From positions 261,162-325,161 of the forward strand of contig CAUYUJ010014550.1 in the NCBI GenBank assembly GCA_963575745.1: a stretch of DNA of 64,000 nt. The letters run 5' to 3'. The number at the start of each line of letters is the position of its first letter. The stretch's first letter is position 1. The DNA is from Prorocentrum cordatum (Eukaryota > Sar > Dinophyceae > Prorocentrales > Prorocentraceae). The notes under the pieces were generated by a model. It searched no databases. It saw only the letters and a list, made by a program, of their open reading frames with translations, and was not told the DNA's origin. This document shows, piece after piece, positions 39,559-51,055 of the stretch. A program made the position numbers and the translations under genes.

Positions 39559-40130
39559 ATCCCGCCACTATGCTTGTGTTGTGTGTCCGAGGCTTCTTGG
39601 GGGTTCGTTGGGATCTCGTTTGAAGCTTCTCGGGGGCTTCTTTCCGGCAGTTGTGAAGCCTCTTGGGGGCCGTTTGGGAGCACCTGTTGGGCCTCTTTGG
39701 GGGGCCTTTTGCGGGACCTTTCGGGCCTCTCGGGTTCCTCTTGAGGCTTCCTGGGAGCCTCTTGAGGCGGAAGGCTCGAATCGTAAGTTCATGTTCCTCA
39801 TCTTGGGGCCGTCCTGGGGCCTTCATGGGCCATCATAGGGGCCTCTTGAGCAGTGTCGGGGCCGTCTTGGAGTCTTCTTGGGGGCTTCTGGCATTGTCTT
39901 GGGGCGGTGTTCGGAGCCTCTTGGGCCGTCTCGGGGCGTCGGAAGCTCGAAAAGGAGGCGCGAGCCTCAAACATGTAAAAAGACCAAAGGGAATCAACGA
40001 TGGTTGCCTCTTTGGGCCTCTTGGAGTGCACTTGAGACCTCTTTGGGCCGTCTTGAGCGTGCAGGAGCTCTCTTGGGCCACTTTGGCGGCCTTGGCGGCG
40101 CAGCCGCATCTTTCCCCCCTTCTCCCTTGT
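39559..40130 (+). repeat. P minisatellite block 3 with unique tail
   Basis: Blocks of GCCTCTTGGGGGCCG words and the phrases GGCTCGAATCGTAAGTTCATG and GGGAATCAACGATGGTTGCC match block 4 in order, so the two are copies of one about 550-bp unit. Confidence 0.75.
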
Positions 40131-40971
40131 AGGTAGAACCCCCCTCCCCCATCCTCCCCCCCCCCATTCCAGCGATAGCCACCCCAACATTCCCCCCAGC
40201 AGAGCTGAAGCTCAGGTCGCAGCTTTCTAGAACCCACACGCTGGAGTGGGAGTGGCGTATCCTCGCTGGCACATCCACGTACACATGCGCGGTTAGTCAG
40301 GGTTCGGGGGGATTTGGATAGATGCCGAGGAATCGAGTGCAGATGTGAGGACGAGGACGGGGGGAGAATGGGGGCTCGGCTGGGTAGGGGAAGACGGAAC
40401 CAAAAGAGTTCGGGTGGGAGGGACGGAGGGGGGCGGGGCGGGGGAGGGGGATAAAGGGAGGCATGGGGACTATTCGGAGGGGGAGCACTGTGGGATTCCT
40501 CCTCGTTCTCACCCTGGATGTTGCACGGCGCTCCTCATTCATTCGCAAATCTCTGTTGTTACGCCCCCTTCGCTGTTTTGCGTATGGGGAGACTCGCATT
40601 CGATTTGGAGATCACGAGTGTCGTTTTTCTTTGGTCGGTCGATCCCTTGCTTCTTTTGCGCGCCCTCCCAACCGTTTTTCTCGTTACCCCCGTCCGCCCT
40701 CCGATTGTCGTGTGTAATGTTACATGTATTGTGTATACATACTGCCTTCGACCCATCCCGTCACCGTGCTTGGTTCGTGTACGACTTGCTCTTAAACGCG
40801 CTGCCACATTGTCGCCCTCGCGCAGCTTCGCCTCGCCCGCACTTCTGGTTGGGTATATTTCGTTTCGTAACCGAAAATTATGGTTGGGTATATTTCGTTT
40901 CCTCTCCCCCAGTTTCTAGTATATAGACACGTGTACATGTAGCATACATATCCAACTGCCTACGGAAAGTC

Positions 40972-41565
40972 CCGCCAGCGTGCCTGGGTTGTGCGTCATA
41001 AGCCTCATTGATGTTCGTTGGGAAATCGTGGGAGGCCTCTCGGGGGCCTCCTGGAGGCAGTTGGGAGGCCTCTCGGGGGCCGTTTTGGGGACTCTTGGGG
41101 GCCTCCTGCGGCCTCGAGGGCGCCTCTTGGGGTCTCTTGGGGGCCGCCGCTTGGGACGGACGGCTCGGATTGTCGGTTCGTGTTCCCTCTCTGGGGCCCT
41201 TCTAGTGGCCGTTTTTGGGCCCTCTTGGGCCGTTTTGGGTGCCTCTTCGGCCGTCCTGGGGCGATCTCGGGCTGTCTTGGGGCCCTCTTGTAGGCTTCTT
41301 GGGCCGGTTTGGGGTGCTCTTGGGGGCCTCTTGGGCCGCTTTGGAGCGTCGGAAAGACGAAAAGGCGAGAACGCAAACATCGATCAAAAACGGAAGGGAA
41401 CCAATGATTTTTGCCTTTGGGGGCCCACAGGAGACATCTTGGAAGCCTCTCGGGGCGTCTTGGAAGCCTCTTGCGCTATATTGACGCCGTCTTGGGCGCC
41501 TTCGAGCGATCGTTCGGCGACTCGGGGCCCTCGTGGACCGTTTTGGGGGCCTACTGGACTGTCAT
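40972..41565 (+). repeat. P minisatellite block 4 with unique tail
   Basis: Contains GGCTCGGATTGTCGGTTCGTG and GGAACCAATGATTTTTGCC in the same relative places as block 3. From 40131 to 40971 no gene was recognised. Confidence 0.75.
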
Positions 41566-42004
41566 GGAAGCCTTGGGGAGCCCCAGGGAGGCGCCATGGC
41601 CGCCCAGTGACCCCCCGGGAGCATGGCTGGTGCACAAGACGAGGTGCGGCCCGAAGGTGGGGGGCCCCCGAGAACGTGCCAGGGGGCACGGTGGCAGATC
41701 TGGTTCGGTCTTTGTGCATGTTTGCGGGTGAATCTTGACACGTACACGCACACACTGCACGGTGGATCGATGCCTGGATATCGCAAGGGTAGACGTGGCG
41801 CACGCCCACAGCTAGTATATAGCTGTACTGCCTCCGCCCGCAGGAGTGGGTGGCGAGGTGCTCGCCCAGGCCTGTGGCCGGGTGTGCGCAAACCCTTTCT
41901 CTTCTGGCCAGCCCGCCCGTCTCAGACCTGCGCGCATCGGCCTCGAGCCTCGAGCCTCCTCTCTCTCCCCCGCGTAGCCCGTCAGGCCGAGGCGGAGGGC
42001 TCGA

Positions 42005-42210
42005 GCGCGGACGGACTGGTCGGCGGAGACCTACGACGACCCCGAGCGCGTGCGCTTCTTCCGCGCCCACCTGGCCGCGAAGCCTCCCCTTGGGCCGGGC
42101 CCGGGCGAGGAGGAGCAGCATTGGCGGGAGCATGCCTCCGCGGGCCCACTGCACTCTGTCCCAGTTGGCGCCTCGGGCCTCCGCGCCGGCCTCTCAGGGC
42201 CGCGCGTGCT
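42005..42210 (+). other. Exon-like segment interrupted by an E element
   Basis: The frame RTDWSAETYDDPERVRFFRA, then HLAAKPPLGPGPGEEE, has almost only G or C third positions. The WSAETYDDPERVRFFRAHL part is reminiscent of the region before the C terminus of family 1 glycoside hydrolases, but this is weak. The frame stays open up to GTGCT, the E-element target site, and continues beyond the element after one GTGCT is removed. Confidence 0.35.
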
Positions 42211-42710
42211 TCGGGGCTCTAGAGACGGGGGTCAAGGCAAACGGGGTCAGCCAGGGCACCAGTAGGGGAACAAAGAGTGACATAAACATAAGAACTCGGA
42301 GGTCCGCGCGGATTTCTCCGCTCCGCGCTGGACCCCCCGTGGCAGCGCCTCCGGCGCCGCCCCTGGCGCGCTCCGCGCGCCAGGGAGGGGGTCCAGTGCC
42401 GATCCGAAAATCCGCCGGACCTCCGAGTTGTTTATGTTTATGCCACTTTTTGTTCCCCTAAATCGGAGCTCAAGAGACGGGGGTCAATGCAAACGGGTGT
42501 CAGCCAGGGCACCAGATCCTGCAGGATCCTGCGAAGACCCCCTCTAGCTAACCCGGGTTCGCGGGCCGCTCTCGACCGCGAGGCGGCCGCGCATACTGGC
42601 TCGCCCGGGTGTGCGAAGGCCTGCATTGTAGTTGTTTTTGTTTCTGCATTGCAGTTGTTTGGTTTCCTGCTGACCCGGGTCTGGATTGACCCGGGTCCGA
42701 AGATCCCCGA
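42211..42710 (+). mobile_element. E-family element with nested A element, 5-bp TSD
   Basis: It starts TCGGGGCTCTAGAGACGGGG and ends TTGACCCGGGTCCGAAGATC then CCCGA. GTGCT is repeated at 42206-42210 and 42711-42715. It carries a full A element at 42263-42460, with the GTCAGCCAGGGCACCAG phrase both before and after it. Confidence 0.85.
42263..42460 (+). mobile_element. A-family foldback element inside an E element
   Basis: It starts TAGGGGAACAAAGAGTGACA and ends CCACTTTTTGTTCCCCTA. About 45-bp direct repeats lie on both sides. Confidence 0.95.
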
Positions 42711-42754
42711 GTGCTCCCTGCCCCCAGCTCCTTCTCGGCCTTGTCCACCCGGCC

Positions 42755-43380
42755 ACCTCCTCTTCCTCCTCCTCCTCCTCCTCCTCCTCCTCCTCGTTCT
42801 CTTTCCCCTCCTCCTCCAACTCCTCCTGCTCCGCCTCCTCCGCCTCCAGGAAGGGGAGGGGGGTAGAGGGGGCGGCTGGCGCGGGGCAGCCGGACGAGAC
42901 AGGGAGGGTATATTGAGGAGACGACGGCGAGTGAGCGCCGAGGGGGAGGTGAAGGAGGAGGACAAGGAGGAGGAGGAGGAGGAGGAGGAGGAGGAGGAGG
43001 AGGAGGAGGAGTTGGAAGTGGAGGAGGGCGAGGAAGAGGCGGCGGAGGAGGAGGAGGAGCAGAAGAACAAGAAGAAGGATTAGGAGGAGGAGGCAGAGGG
43101 CGAGGAGTAGTGTTGGAGGAGGATGGAGGATGAGGAGGAGCAAGAGCAGGAGCAGGAGCAGGAGGAGGAGGAGGAGGAGTAGACAGAGGGCGATGAGTGC
43201 TGGAGGAGGCTGGAGGGGGGGAGGAGGCGGCGGAGCAGGGGGATGCCGAGGAGGCGAGATGGCGACACAGGCGCCAAAGGACAGAGCGCCTGCACTGGAG
43301 ATCCAGGGCCAGGAAGACACGAGGAACGGCCGCGACACCTGCCGGAGAGCCAGCGAGGAGGAGGAGGAGGAGGAGGAGGA
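42755..43380 (+). repeat. (TCC)n then (GGA)n tracts before the gap
   Basis: TCC repeats at 42755-42850 are followed by GGA repeats at 42945-43160 and 43345-43380. The assembly gap follows directly, so repeats probably caused it. Confidence 0.85.
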
Positions 43381-43480
43381 NNNNNNNNNNNNNNNNNNNN
43401 NNNNNNNNNNNNNNNNNNNNNNNNNNNNNNNNNNNNNNNNNNNNNNNNNNNNNNNNNNNNNNNNNNNNNNNNNNNNNNNN
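43381..43480. other. Assembly gap, 100 N
   Basis: A run of exactly 100 N, the usual placeholder for unknown length. It cuts the 3' end of LINE-1. Confidence 1.
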
Positions 43481-46400
43481 GAGATAGAACACCAGGCGCG
43501 TGGGCTTCCACGCCGTGATGTGTCTCAGCAGCAAGGCTCGACTGGCGCACACCTTTAAACAGCACGCACACCATGGAGAGTCCACGCGCACACGCGCGAG
43601 GTCAGTGTAAGTAAAATGCTCACGCCTGATGTGCGCGTCCATCGAACGCAGCTCCGAGAATTCGCACGGGCAAAAATGACAGCGGTATTTGTCCGAGGCC
43701 CGAGGCGGAGGGAGGTCCCGTCGAGGAGGTAAACCCCCCGCTGTCGGCATTGCCAGTGTGCGCTGTTGCCACTCCGTGGCCTGCGCATCCCGTTGCAGCC
43801 TCGACGCTGAAGCCTGAAGGGCCGCACGCAAGGATATGTTCCATCCTCCCGGCGACCTGCGAATCTCGTCCATCCACGGGTCCATGCCCGCACTCGGGAG
43901 AGCAAATTCTTTAAACTTGTGATGCGACGCTCGCAGCCACATTAAATCGTCTCGAATGGTATGAAGCCAAGACTTAGGTGAGTAAGCGAATTCCGCATTG
44001 ACCAGAGCGAGGAGAGGCCGAGGAGCAGATATCAACATCTGGCCGAAGAGCCTCAGCCTGGACACTCGGATGATCGAACTGACGGTCGGTCGAGCCGCTC
44101 TGGCCAATACGGCAAGATCCGTTGGTCCACCTGCTTCAAACCTAGGCAAACTAAGGAGCCCACGATATCGACGGATGTACTGTGTCTGCACTCTGAGCGT
44201 CTCCGCCTTGGTCATTTCATACCATGTGCCTGCCGAGTACATCGCGGCGCTGACTGACAGCGCGTCGAGCAGGTGAAGCTTGGGAGGCATGTCCTTACCC
44301 GGCGCCTTAGCCACAGCACGACGTAGCGCTCGCATGGCACCTGACGCCTCACGGTACCGATAGGCCAACTCAGGGCCCAACGACGCTTTATCGTCGAGCA
44401 TGCTTCCGAGGTAAAGCGTAGACCTAACCACCGATACAGTTTCACCCCCGCAAACAAGCCCAGGGACCTTAATGCAAGGGGACGGCTCACGAAAAAGCTC
44501 CCGCCTGAAATCAGCGGCTCCGCTCCCTCGAACATCCAGGAGCAGTTCTGTTTTGCCAACCTTCATGTGTGGAACTAAACCTACTGGAGCAAATGCGTCA
44601 AGCACAATGCGGCAGAAGGTAGGCAAGGCCGGCAAGAAAACTTCAAACGGTGCCAACAACACAAAACCTGAATCATCGGCGCAAACTAGGCCTGGAAAGT
44701 CAACCTTGTCGTCAGGAGAGAGGGGAGAGTAGAGGCCCGAGGTAGGGGAATCAATCTGAAGCAGAAGCCCTTCTTCCTGGAGCATCCTAGACACATTAGC
44801 TGTGACCTCCGCAATGATAAATATGAAAACCGCGTCCCCAAAAGGGGTACCCGGGCGTGTGCCACGGAAGGTGATCGCCACACGCTCGGCCCCAGGGACC
44901 TGGAACCAACCCAGTCGAAATGCCTCCTCTACCACGCCGACAAAGTGCCCAGACAGCCCGTGGCGACGAAGAAGCGGCAGATCCAGAAGCCGCCGCTCAA
45001 GCAGAGGCAAATAAGCCTCTGGTAATCCCGCGCCAGCCAGCAAGTTTCGAAGCGAATCCCTGGAAGTGTCTGTGGCCATAACTAGCTCGCGTATGGCAGT
45101 GTAGAAGGCATTGACCACATCCACGAACAAAAAACCTAAACACAACTTGCGTGCAATGGCTATCCGCTGCAACACTCTAGCTGCCAAGATAGCCATGGTT
45201 GTGCCACGACCTGGTATCGCAGCGTATTGGGTCGCTCCCACAGCGTCCTGCACGGCTGGCAACATCCGAGATCTCAAGCACGCATGATATCTTTTACCGA
45301 TACGTGAGGCAACTAGAATAGAGCGAGAGGAGGATGCCGCAAACGGGTTGCCTTTACCTTTGGGGATATGCGGTAAATCTCCCCCCTTCCATTGAATCGG
45401 TTCACTAGCAAGCATGGCTGCCTTGAACACGAGAGGGTAGAACGCTTTTGCGAGCGGAGCCGCACAGGATCTTACAAATGAACCGCGAAGCCCATCAGGG
45501 CCTGCAGCACCGTTGCCCGTGGACCGAAGAGCTTTCTCAAACTCAGCAAACGTTGGGATGTTGACGATGTCCCTCGAGGCCCCATTCAAATCCCCCATCT
45601 TGTCCACACATATGGCTTCGAATAGGTCGGGGGACATCAATGCAGCAAGTTCCTGGGCAGCGAAGTGCTGCAGCCAGTGGTCGTGTGCCTGCACTACGGT
45701 AGGCAGCAGTTCATTGTCAGGTCCCAAGATGGCCGGCAACACCTTGTGTTGCCTATGTCTTTTTCCCGAGGCCCCCAAGAGCCGGAGGGCCGAAAACGCA
45801 GAAGCAAAGTCACGAGCAGACCAAGCGTCCCCCACGGATTTAGCAATGTCCTGAATCTTCCGACTTGCTTCGCTCTTGATGATATTATGAACTTGCTGCA
45901 CCTGCGGCATCAACAACCGAAATTGCAGCGCAGAGGTACGCATAGCAAGCGCCCTTGCCAGGCACAAAAGGGAATGAAACGAAACTGCCATCGCCTCACC
46001 CCCATACGGGAGGCCAGGTGCACCTGGAGGGAACATGAGAAAAGAGACTGCCGCCGCATCTGCTGATACCGCCTGCCTGCGATTGCATTTGTTCCTGCAT
46101 CGTAGCTTCCACCTTGCAGGCAGTGCGACCTTTACAACAGAGGCGACCTGCTTAAGAATACGTCCCGCATCTGCACATACATTATGCACATCCCTGTGGG
46201 CACGTCCTATCATGACTGACTCATGTCTCGCCGCCCTGAGAGCCGCGATCCTGTCTTTCCAGGCAGTGAGGACTCTATACAACAAAATCCGATTGGTTTG
46301 CCCGTAGACGAACACGGTTTCAACCTCGAAGCTCGCCAGCCCTCCAGAGGCCGAATGCGCCAGAAACGGGACCAAAAAATCCGAAGCAAAACCAGAAAAC

Positions 46401-48457
46401 CTGGACCCGCCACAGATCGGGATGGCACACGAATGCCTCCACGCAAGCAGAACAAGCCTAGCCCACACGCGTGCAGCCAGACCCCTGATCTGGGACAACG
46501 CTCGACGCATCCTGTGCAACGCGGCAACTTGCAGGCGAGCGTCCCTTGAGAGTCCAGTATCCTTCTGGCTCTGATCTAGCTCGAAAAACCTAACCATGCC
46601 CTGACGTGCATACCCCGAGACCTGAGCACAGTGCCTGGACGGGGGGACAGCCCAATGTGGCTTGGGAGCCTGATCCATATATTTGGCGAATTCTTCCTGA
46701 ATAGCAGCATCCGCCAGCTTAGCACGATCCAGCCGTGGCTTCGAGGAAACGATCCCCTGGAAAGGCCTCAAGTCCGGGATGGGCATTCTGAAGTCTAACT
46801 GCACCAGCGCATGGTCTGGTCGGGCAATAGCAAGCTCGACCGCTTTATTGACTGTAGGATCTACAGCAAAAGAACGCAACGACATTGGCACGGCGACGAA
46901 ATCAATCCGTCTCGTGGCCACAAGTCCCTGTGGAGGAGTCCACGTCTTAGAAGCCTGCGGGTCACCAGAGAACGTAGCGGGAAGCATGGACGCACAATCC
47001 TTAATGCACTTATGAAAGCATGCGCCGTTGTAGTTCTCGTTTTCCCTAACAATAGGACCTACTGCCTCTGAGGGGACACTGCCAACAGTAGCGTTAGCAT
47101 CGAGAAGTAAAAAGGTAAACGGGGTGGCCTCAAGAGTTTTAGCCACCACTCCAGAAAACTTATTCCACCATGCCACGATATCCGCTTTGTCGTGCTTAGA
47201 GTGCGGTGCGTGCCCAACAATGAATGACAGAGACACCGAGCCAACTGCAATATTGGCAATCAAAATCGTGGGTTCAGCAAGTGCAACAGTGACAAGATGT
47301 CTCTTGATCGTGCTATCCGCCAGGGACGGCACCAGAGGGACCCCTTTCCTCAACCAAAGCGAGCAGCCATGGGACCCCTGGGAGGTGGCTGGCCCATGTA
47401 GGACCAGGAAGTTCCCGATGTCAGCCCATCCTTGGCGGGGGACTCTAGACTCAGCCGTGCCCACAACCTGCAACTTAGCCGCTTCAAATTGTGCCGCCAG
47501 CATGCGTGGACGCCCTGCTGCATACAGACCGACAGGGGCTTTCTTGCCATTGCCTGTAGCTCGCAGGCTCAGAATATTAGCAAAGGCCATTCGCACCGAG
47601 AGCTTGGCATGCGGCACGACATCTCTGGACAATGAAGCTGCTGCGCCAGGCTGTGGGGACCTAGAAAACGGCAGATCATGGTCAGGGCCGAGAGGGACGG
47701 AACGAGGCGGGCAAACATCTCGAAAGCTGGGGGCATCGGCAACTAGAATAAAGTCACCTTGGCAAATCGACGGGAACTGCTGCCGTTTCTCATTATCCAG
47801 CAATTCGAGCCACGCCCACGAAGCAGCGAGTGGCTCCCCCAGCCAACGTTCCCACGGGCAAACCGGCGGGGGCTCCACAATTTTTAAGGCGGCCAATGCA
47901 CACAGGGCATCAGCCATTTCATTGAGGGGGCCCTCTAGGTGAGCCTTCACGTGATGGAAGGACGTCGCCGCAACCTGTTGAAGCGAGAGAACGAGGGAAC
48001 GCAAACATCTGGCTACGCCTGAAATGTCTGGCAGCCCTCCACAACCAAACGCAGCTCTGACGACAGACAAATTGTCAACGTGAAAGCTGGCATCAGTACA
48101 CTTTGCCTGGACAGCCCAAGCTACTGCCCACAGCATTGCCACGGCCTCTGCTGCAATACTGGCAAAAGCACGAGAAATTGACATGGCATCCAGGTCTAGG
48201 GTGCCTGCAAAGAACCCTCCAAAGTGCCAGGACCCTGACGGATGCAAGAGAAGCACGACGAAAGCCCAAGACGGTGGCACCCCTCCACCACCTCCCGACC
48301 CGTCAGAATAAATGAAGGCACGACAGAGGTGGGGATGATCAGGTGGGAGAGGAGCAAGAGAGGCAAGGTAAGCACGCGAGCAAGGAAGCAAGAAGCGCTC
48401 GATGTCCTGCCAGCTCCTTGCAGGTGCCCACGACCAGGGTGCCTTAATCGCCTCCAA
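43481..48457 (-). CDS. LINE-1 ORF2: RNase H, endonuclease, reverse transcriptase, zinc fingers (partial)
   Basis: A polyprotein for target-primed reverse transcription, open for 1659 codons into the gap. Residues about 45-195 form RNase H, with the acidic set visible as YSDGSG, AEAVAML, HVDNLS and MADALC. About 285-560 is an AP-type endonuclease: ANILSL, GTAESR, HAPHSKHD, LLDANATVG, RIDFVAVP, RPDHALV. About 960-1330 is the reverse transcriptase, with GPDGLRGSF, motif A FVDVVNAFY near residue 1111 and CADDSG near 1256. Two Cys/His fingers (CHFCPCEFSELRSMDAHIRR and CACCLKVC...H) close the visible part. RNase H in front of the endonuclease is unusual, since most LINEs with this domain carry it after the reverse transcriptase. 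All key catalytic residues are kept. Confidence 0.92.
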
Positions 48458-48555
48458 GAGGCCTGAGCATACTACAGTCGGTGACCTTATAGTGGTAGGG
48501 TTGCCACCCGGATCGCAATCATTGAGATCGCACGGGATCGGGGTGGCTGGTCCTG

Positions 48556-49986
48556 TTACCCCTCAGGATCCTCGGCGTCTTCCTCTGCGGGCTCCTCGCC
48601 CTCCCCTCGAACTCGCCTGACTGGCGACCGAGAGCTGTCTCTCTGCCTGCTTGGTGCCGCTGTCGAGCCACCTGGGCTCCGCGGCGCCGCAGCAGGCGCT
48701 GGGATGGAAGCAAACGTAGACGATTGGCCAGGTGCACTGGCAGAGGGCATCAGAAACTGCGGCGGCGGCACCACTCCACTTGGCGGCGTCCTGGCGGCCG
48801 CAAGCAGCGCTTCGTGCTTCGCGTTCAAAATGTTGAACTGCGAGCCCAGGCTGTTGACGTTGCTGTCGATCCTTTGCTGGAACATGACCAAATTCTGAGA
48901 AATCGACGCAAGCTGGGACTGCACCAGAGCCAGATCGACCACCTGACCAGGCTGAAGCCCAGGCTGCGCTGGCGCGGGCTGCGTCTGCGGCGCCCTCACC
49001 GAGGGCGGCGCGGCGGCCGCCGCAGGCGCACCACCTGGCTCCTCGCTGGCATCGTCGGTCTCCATGATACCTGGCTCTCCCAGCGGCTCGGCGTCGACGG
49101 GCTCCATGGCCTCGATCTCCATCAGCGCCTGCTGGTGCCGCGAAACCCACTGATCGGACTGGTCCCGCTTGACTCTCAATGCGTCTAGCTCGGATTCTTT
49201 GTTTCGAATCTCCTGCTCTTGAGCTTCCAACTTCGCCTGCGACCTCTGAAGGGCCGCCCTTTGTCGCTCTCGCTGTTGATGCCACGGTCGGCACAGGTGG
49301 ATGGCCGTGAGCAAGACTGCATACCAGTCTCTCTCGTCCTCGCTGGCATCCCCAGCTTCTTCTTTCATTCGGATTGTGGCGGCAAGAACTTTCATTTCTG
49401 CCCTTCTCCTGCTGATGTACGTCTTCCGATCGGACTCTGTCGCATTCTCGCCAGGCAGAGGCGGAAATCGATGATGATACACTGCCATAGCAGGGAGGGC
49501 TGGCAATATATTGAGCGGCGCCGAAACATTCGTTGCTCCATCCTCCTCCTCGTCTGCGAACGTCACGGAAGGTGATCTCGCTCTTTGATCCTGCCTCTGC
49601 TGTCCTCTCTTTGGCCCCCTTGACGATCGTCTTGCCTGAGGCTGTGCCGATTGTGACCCTCCTGAACCAGCTCCTTGGGCGTTCCTCACCCACGGTTCTC
49701 GGACCATGCCGTACGCCATCGACTGCTGAGAAGACGGCCACGAACTCGGCGCTTGATTGGACATCATTTGCTGAGGCTGGAACTGTCGACCACGCTGTTG
49801 GCCAGGCACTCGAGGAGGGGCCAAACCACGACCGCTGGGCATCTGCGGAGACTGATCGGGCATGCACGTCGAACAAAAACTGGAGGCAAAAGAATTGACG
49901 CCACCGCATATTTCACACAACCAGTTGTCTTGCATTCGAGACTGCGACGAGTGATGTTGACTGAGACGAGACGCAGCGGCGGCCAC
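48556..49986 (-). CDS. LINE-1 ORF1, RanBP2-type zinc-finger nucleic-acid-binding protein
   Basis: This 476-residue protein from ATG 49986 probably coats the retrotransposon RNA. Near residue 20-45 it has NWLCEICGGVNSFASSFCST followed by C, the W-x-C-x2-C...N...C-x2-C pattern of RanBP2 zinc fingers. A Gln/Arg/Ser-rich region follows, then a helical, charged segment at about 200-285 (RRAEMKVLAATIRMKEEAG; QERQRAALQRSQAKLEAQEQ) likely to form a coiled coil, then an Ala/Pro-rich part and a Glu/Asp-rich end. A second long frame on the same strand is a shadow. The start at 49986 is the first ATG, but a shorter start at MQDNW is possible. Confidence 0.8.
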   Translation of the reverse strand: MAAAASRLSQHHSSQSRMQDNWLCEICGGVNSFASSFCSTCMPDQSPQMPSGRGLAPPRVPGQQRGRQFQPQQMMSNQAPSSWPSSQQSMAYGMVREPWVRNAQGAGSGGSQSAQPQARRSSRGPKRGQQRQDQRARSPSVTFADEEEDGATNVSAPLNILPALPAMAVYHHRFPPLPGENATESDRKTYISRRRAEMKVLAATIRMKEEAGDASEDERDWYAVLLTAIHLCRPWHQQRERQRAALQRSQAKLEAQEQEIRNKESELDALRVKRDQSDQWVSRHQQALMEIEAMEPVDAEPLGEPGIMETDDASEEPGGAPAAAAAPPSVRAPQTQPAPAQPGLQPGQVVDLALVQSQLASISQNLVMFQQRIDSNVNSLGSQFNILNAKHEALLAAARTPPSGVVPPPQFLMPSASAPGQSSTFASIPAPAAAPRSPGGSTAAPSRQRDSSRSPVRRVRGEGEEPAEEDAEDPEG

Positions 49987-50174
49987 GCGGAGCAGCGTGC
50001 GGTCGATGGACCTCTGGTGCCGCTCTCGCCTGTGCCACCCTCCGTCGGACGGAATTGCGGCGGGCCGCCAGGCTGGCGGCTGGCACGCGAGGCCCCTGAA
50101 TCTGGCTGGGAAGATACAAAATTGCCAGAAACAAAACCAGCCACCAGGAAATGTCTCCGGCGGCCTGGGCCTTG

Positions 50175-51055
50175 GGAGGAGGAGGAGGAGGAGGAGGAGG
50201 AGGAGGAGGAGGGGAGGAGGAGGAGGAGGGGATGAGGAGGTGGAGGAGGAGGTGGAGGAGGAGGGAGAGGGAGGGGGGGAGGGGTGAGGGGGAGGGGTGA
50301 GGGGGAGGGTGGAGGGGAGGGAGAGGGGGGAGGGGTGAGGGGGAGGGGTGAGGGGAGGGGGAGGGGGAGGGGGAGGGGAGGGGGAGGGGGGGATGGGTGA
50401 GGGGGGTCAGGAGGGAGGGGTGCGTATAGGGCGAGGGGAGGGAGGGCGACAGGGGGGGAAAGGGAGTAACGGGGAGAAAGGGGGGAACGGGGGGGAACGG
50501 GGGGTCGGGGAGAACGGGGGGGGGGGGGTAACCGGGTTTGGGGGGAAGGGGGGGGAAGGTGATAGGGGGGGAGCGGGGCAGAGAGCAGGAGGACCAGGAG
50601 GACCAGAGGACCAGGAGGCCAGCGAGACCAGGAGGGACCAGGAGGACAGGAGGACAGGAGGACCAGGAGGAGGAGGAGGAAGCAGGAGGAGCAGGAGGGG
50701 AGGAGGAGGGAGGAGAGGAGGAGGGTGGAGGGGCAGGGAGCAGGAGCAGGAGGAGGAGGAGGGGAGGAGGAGGGAGCGAGAGAGGAGGAGGAGAAGGAAA
50801 CAGGAGGAGCAGGAGCAGGAGGAGGAGGAGGAGCAGGAGGAGGAGTAGGAGCAGGAGGAGGAGGAGGAGGAGGAGGAGGAGGAGGAGGAGGAGGAGCAGG
50901 AGGAGGAGGAGCAGGAGGAGGAGGAGGAGGAGGCGGAGGAGGAGGAGGAAGAGGAGGAGGAGGAGGAGGAGGAGAGAGAGGATGACGAGGAGGAACAGGA
51001 GCAGCAGCAGCAGGAGTAGGAGAAAATGCAGGAGGAGGAGGAGGAGGTGGCGAGG
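50175..51055 (+). repeat. (GGA)n and G-rich tract, about 880 bp
   Basis: GGA repeats at both ends surround GGGGAGGGGTGAGGG and AGGACCAGGAGGACC words. It borders the 5' side of LINE-1 and is the largest purine tract in the window. Confidence 0.9.

Larger units (their letters stand above)
43481..50165 (-). mobile_element. LINE-1 non-LTR retrotransposon, 3' end in gap
   Basis: Two ORFs on the minus strand, ORF1 (48556-49986) and ORF2 (43481-48457), are separated by about 98 bp. The probable 5' end is near 50165, where a (GGA)n tract starts. Both ORFs are free of stops and frameshifts, which points to a young copy. The 3' end, tail and target duplication cannot be seen. No SL was found at its 5' side. 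Confidence 0.9.

Noticed and set aside
42548-43380. Extension of LINE-1 ORF2 beyond the gap
   Set aside because: The frame continues through N and then (TCC)n-derived sequence; the coding part stops at the gap.
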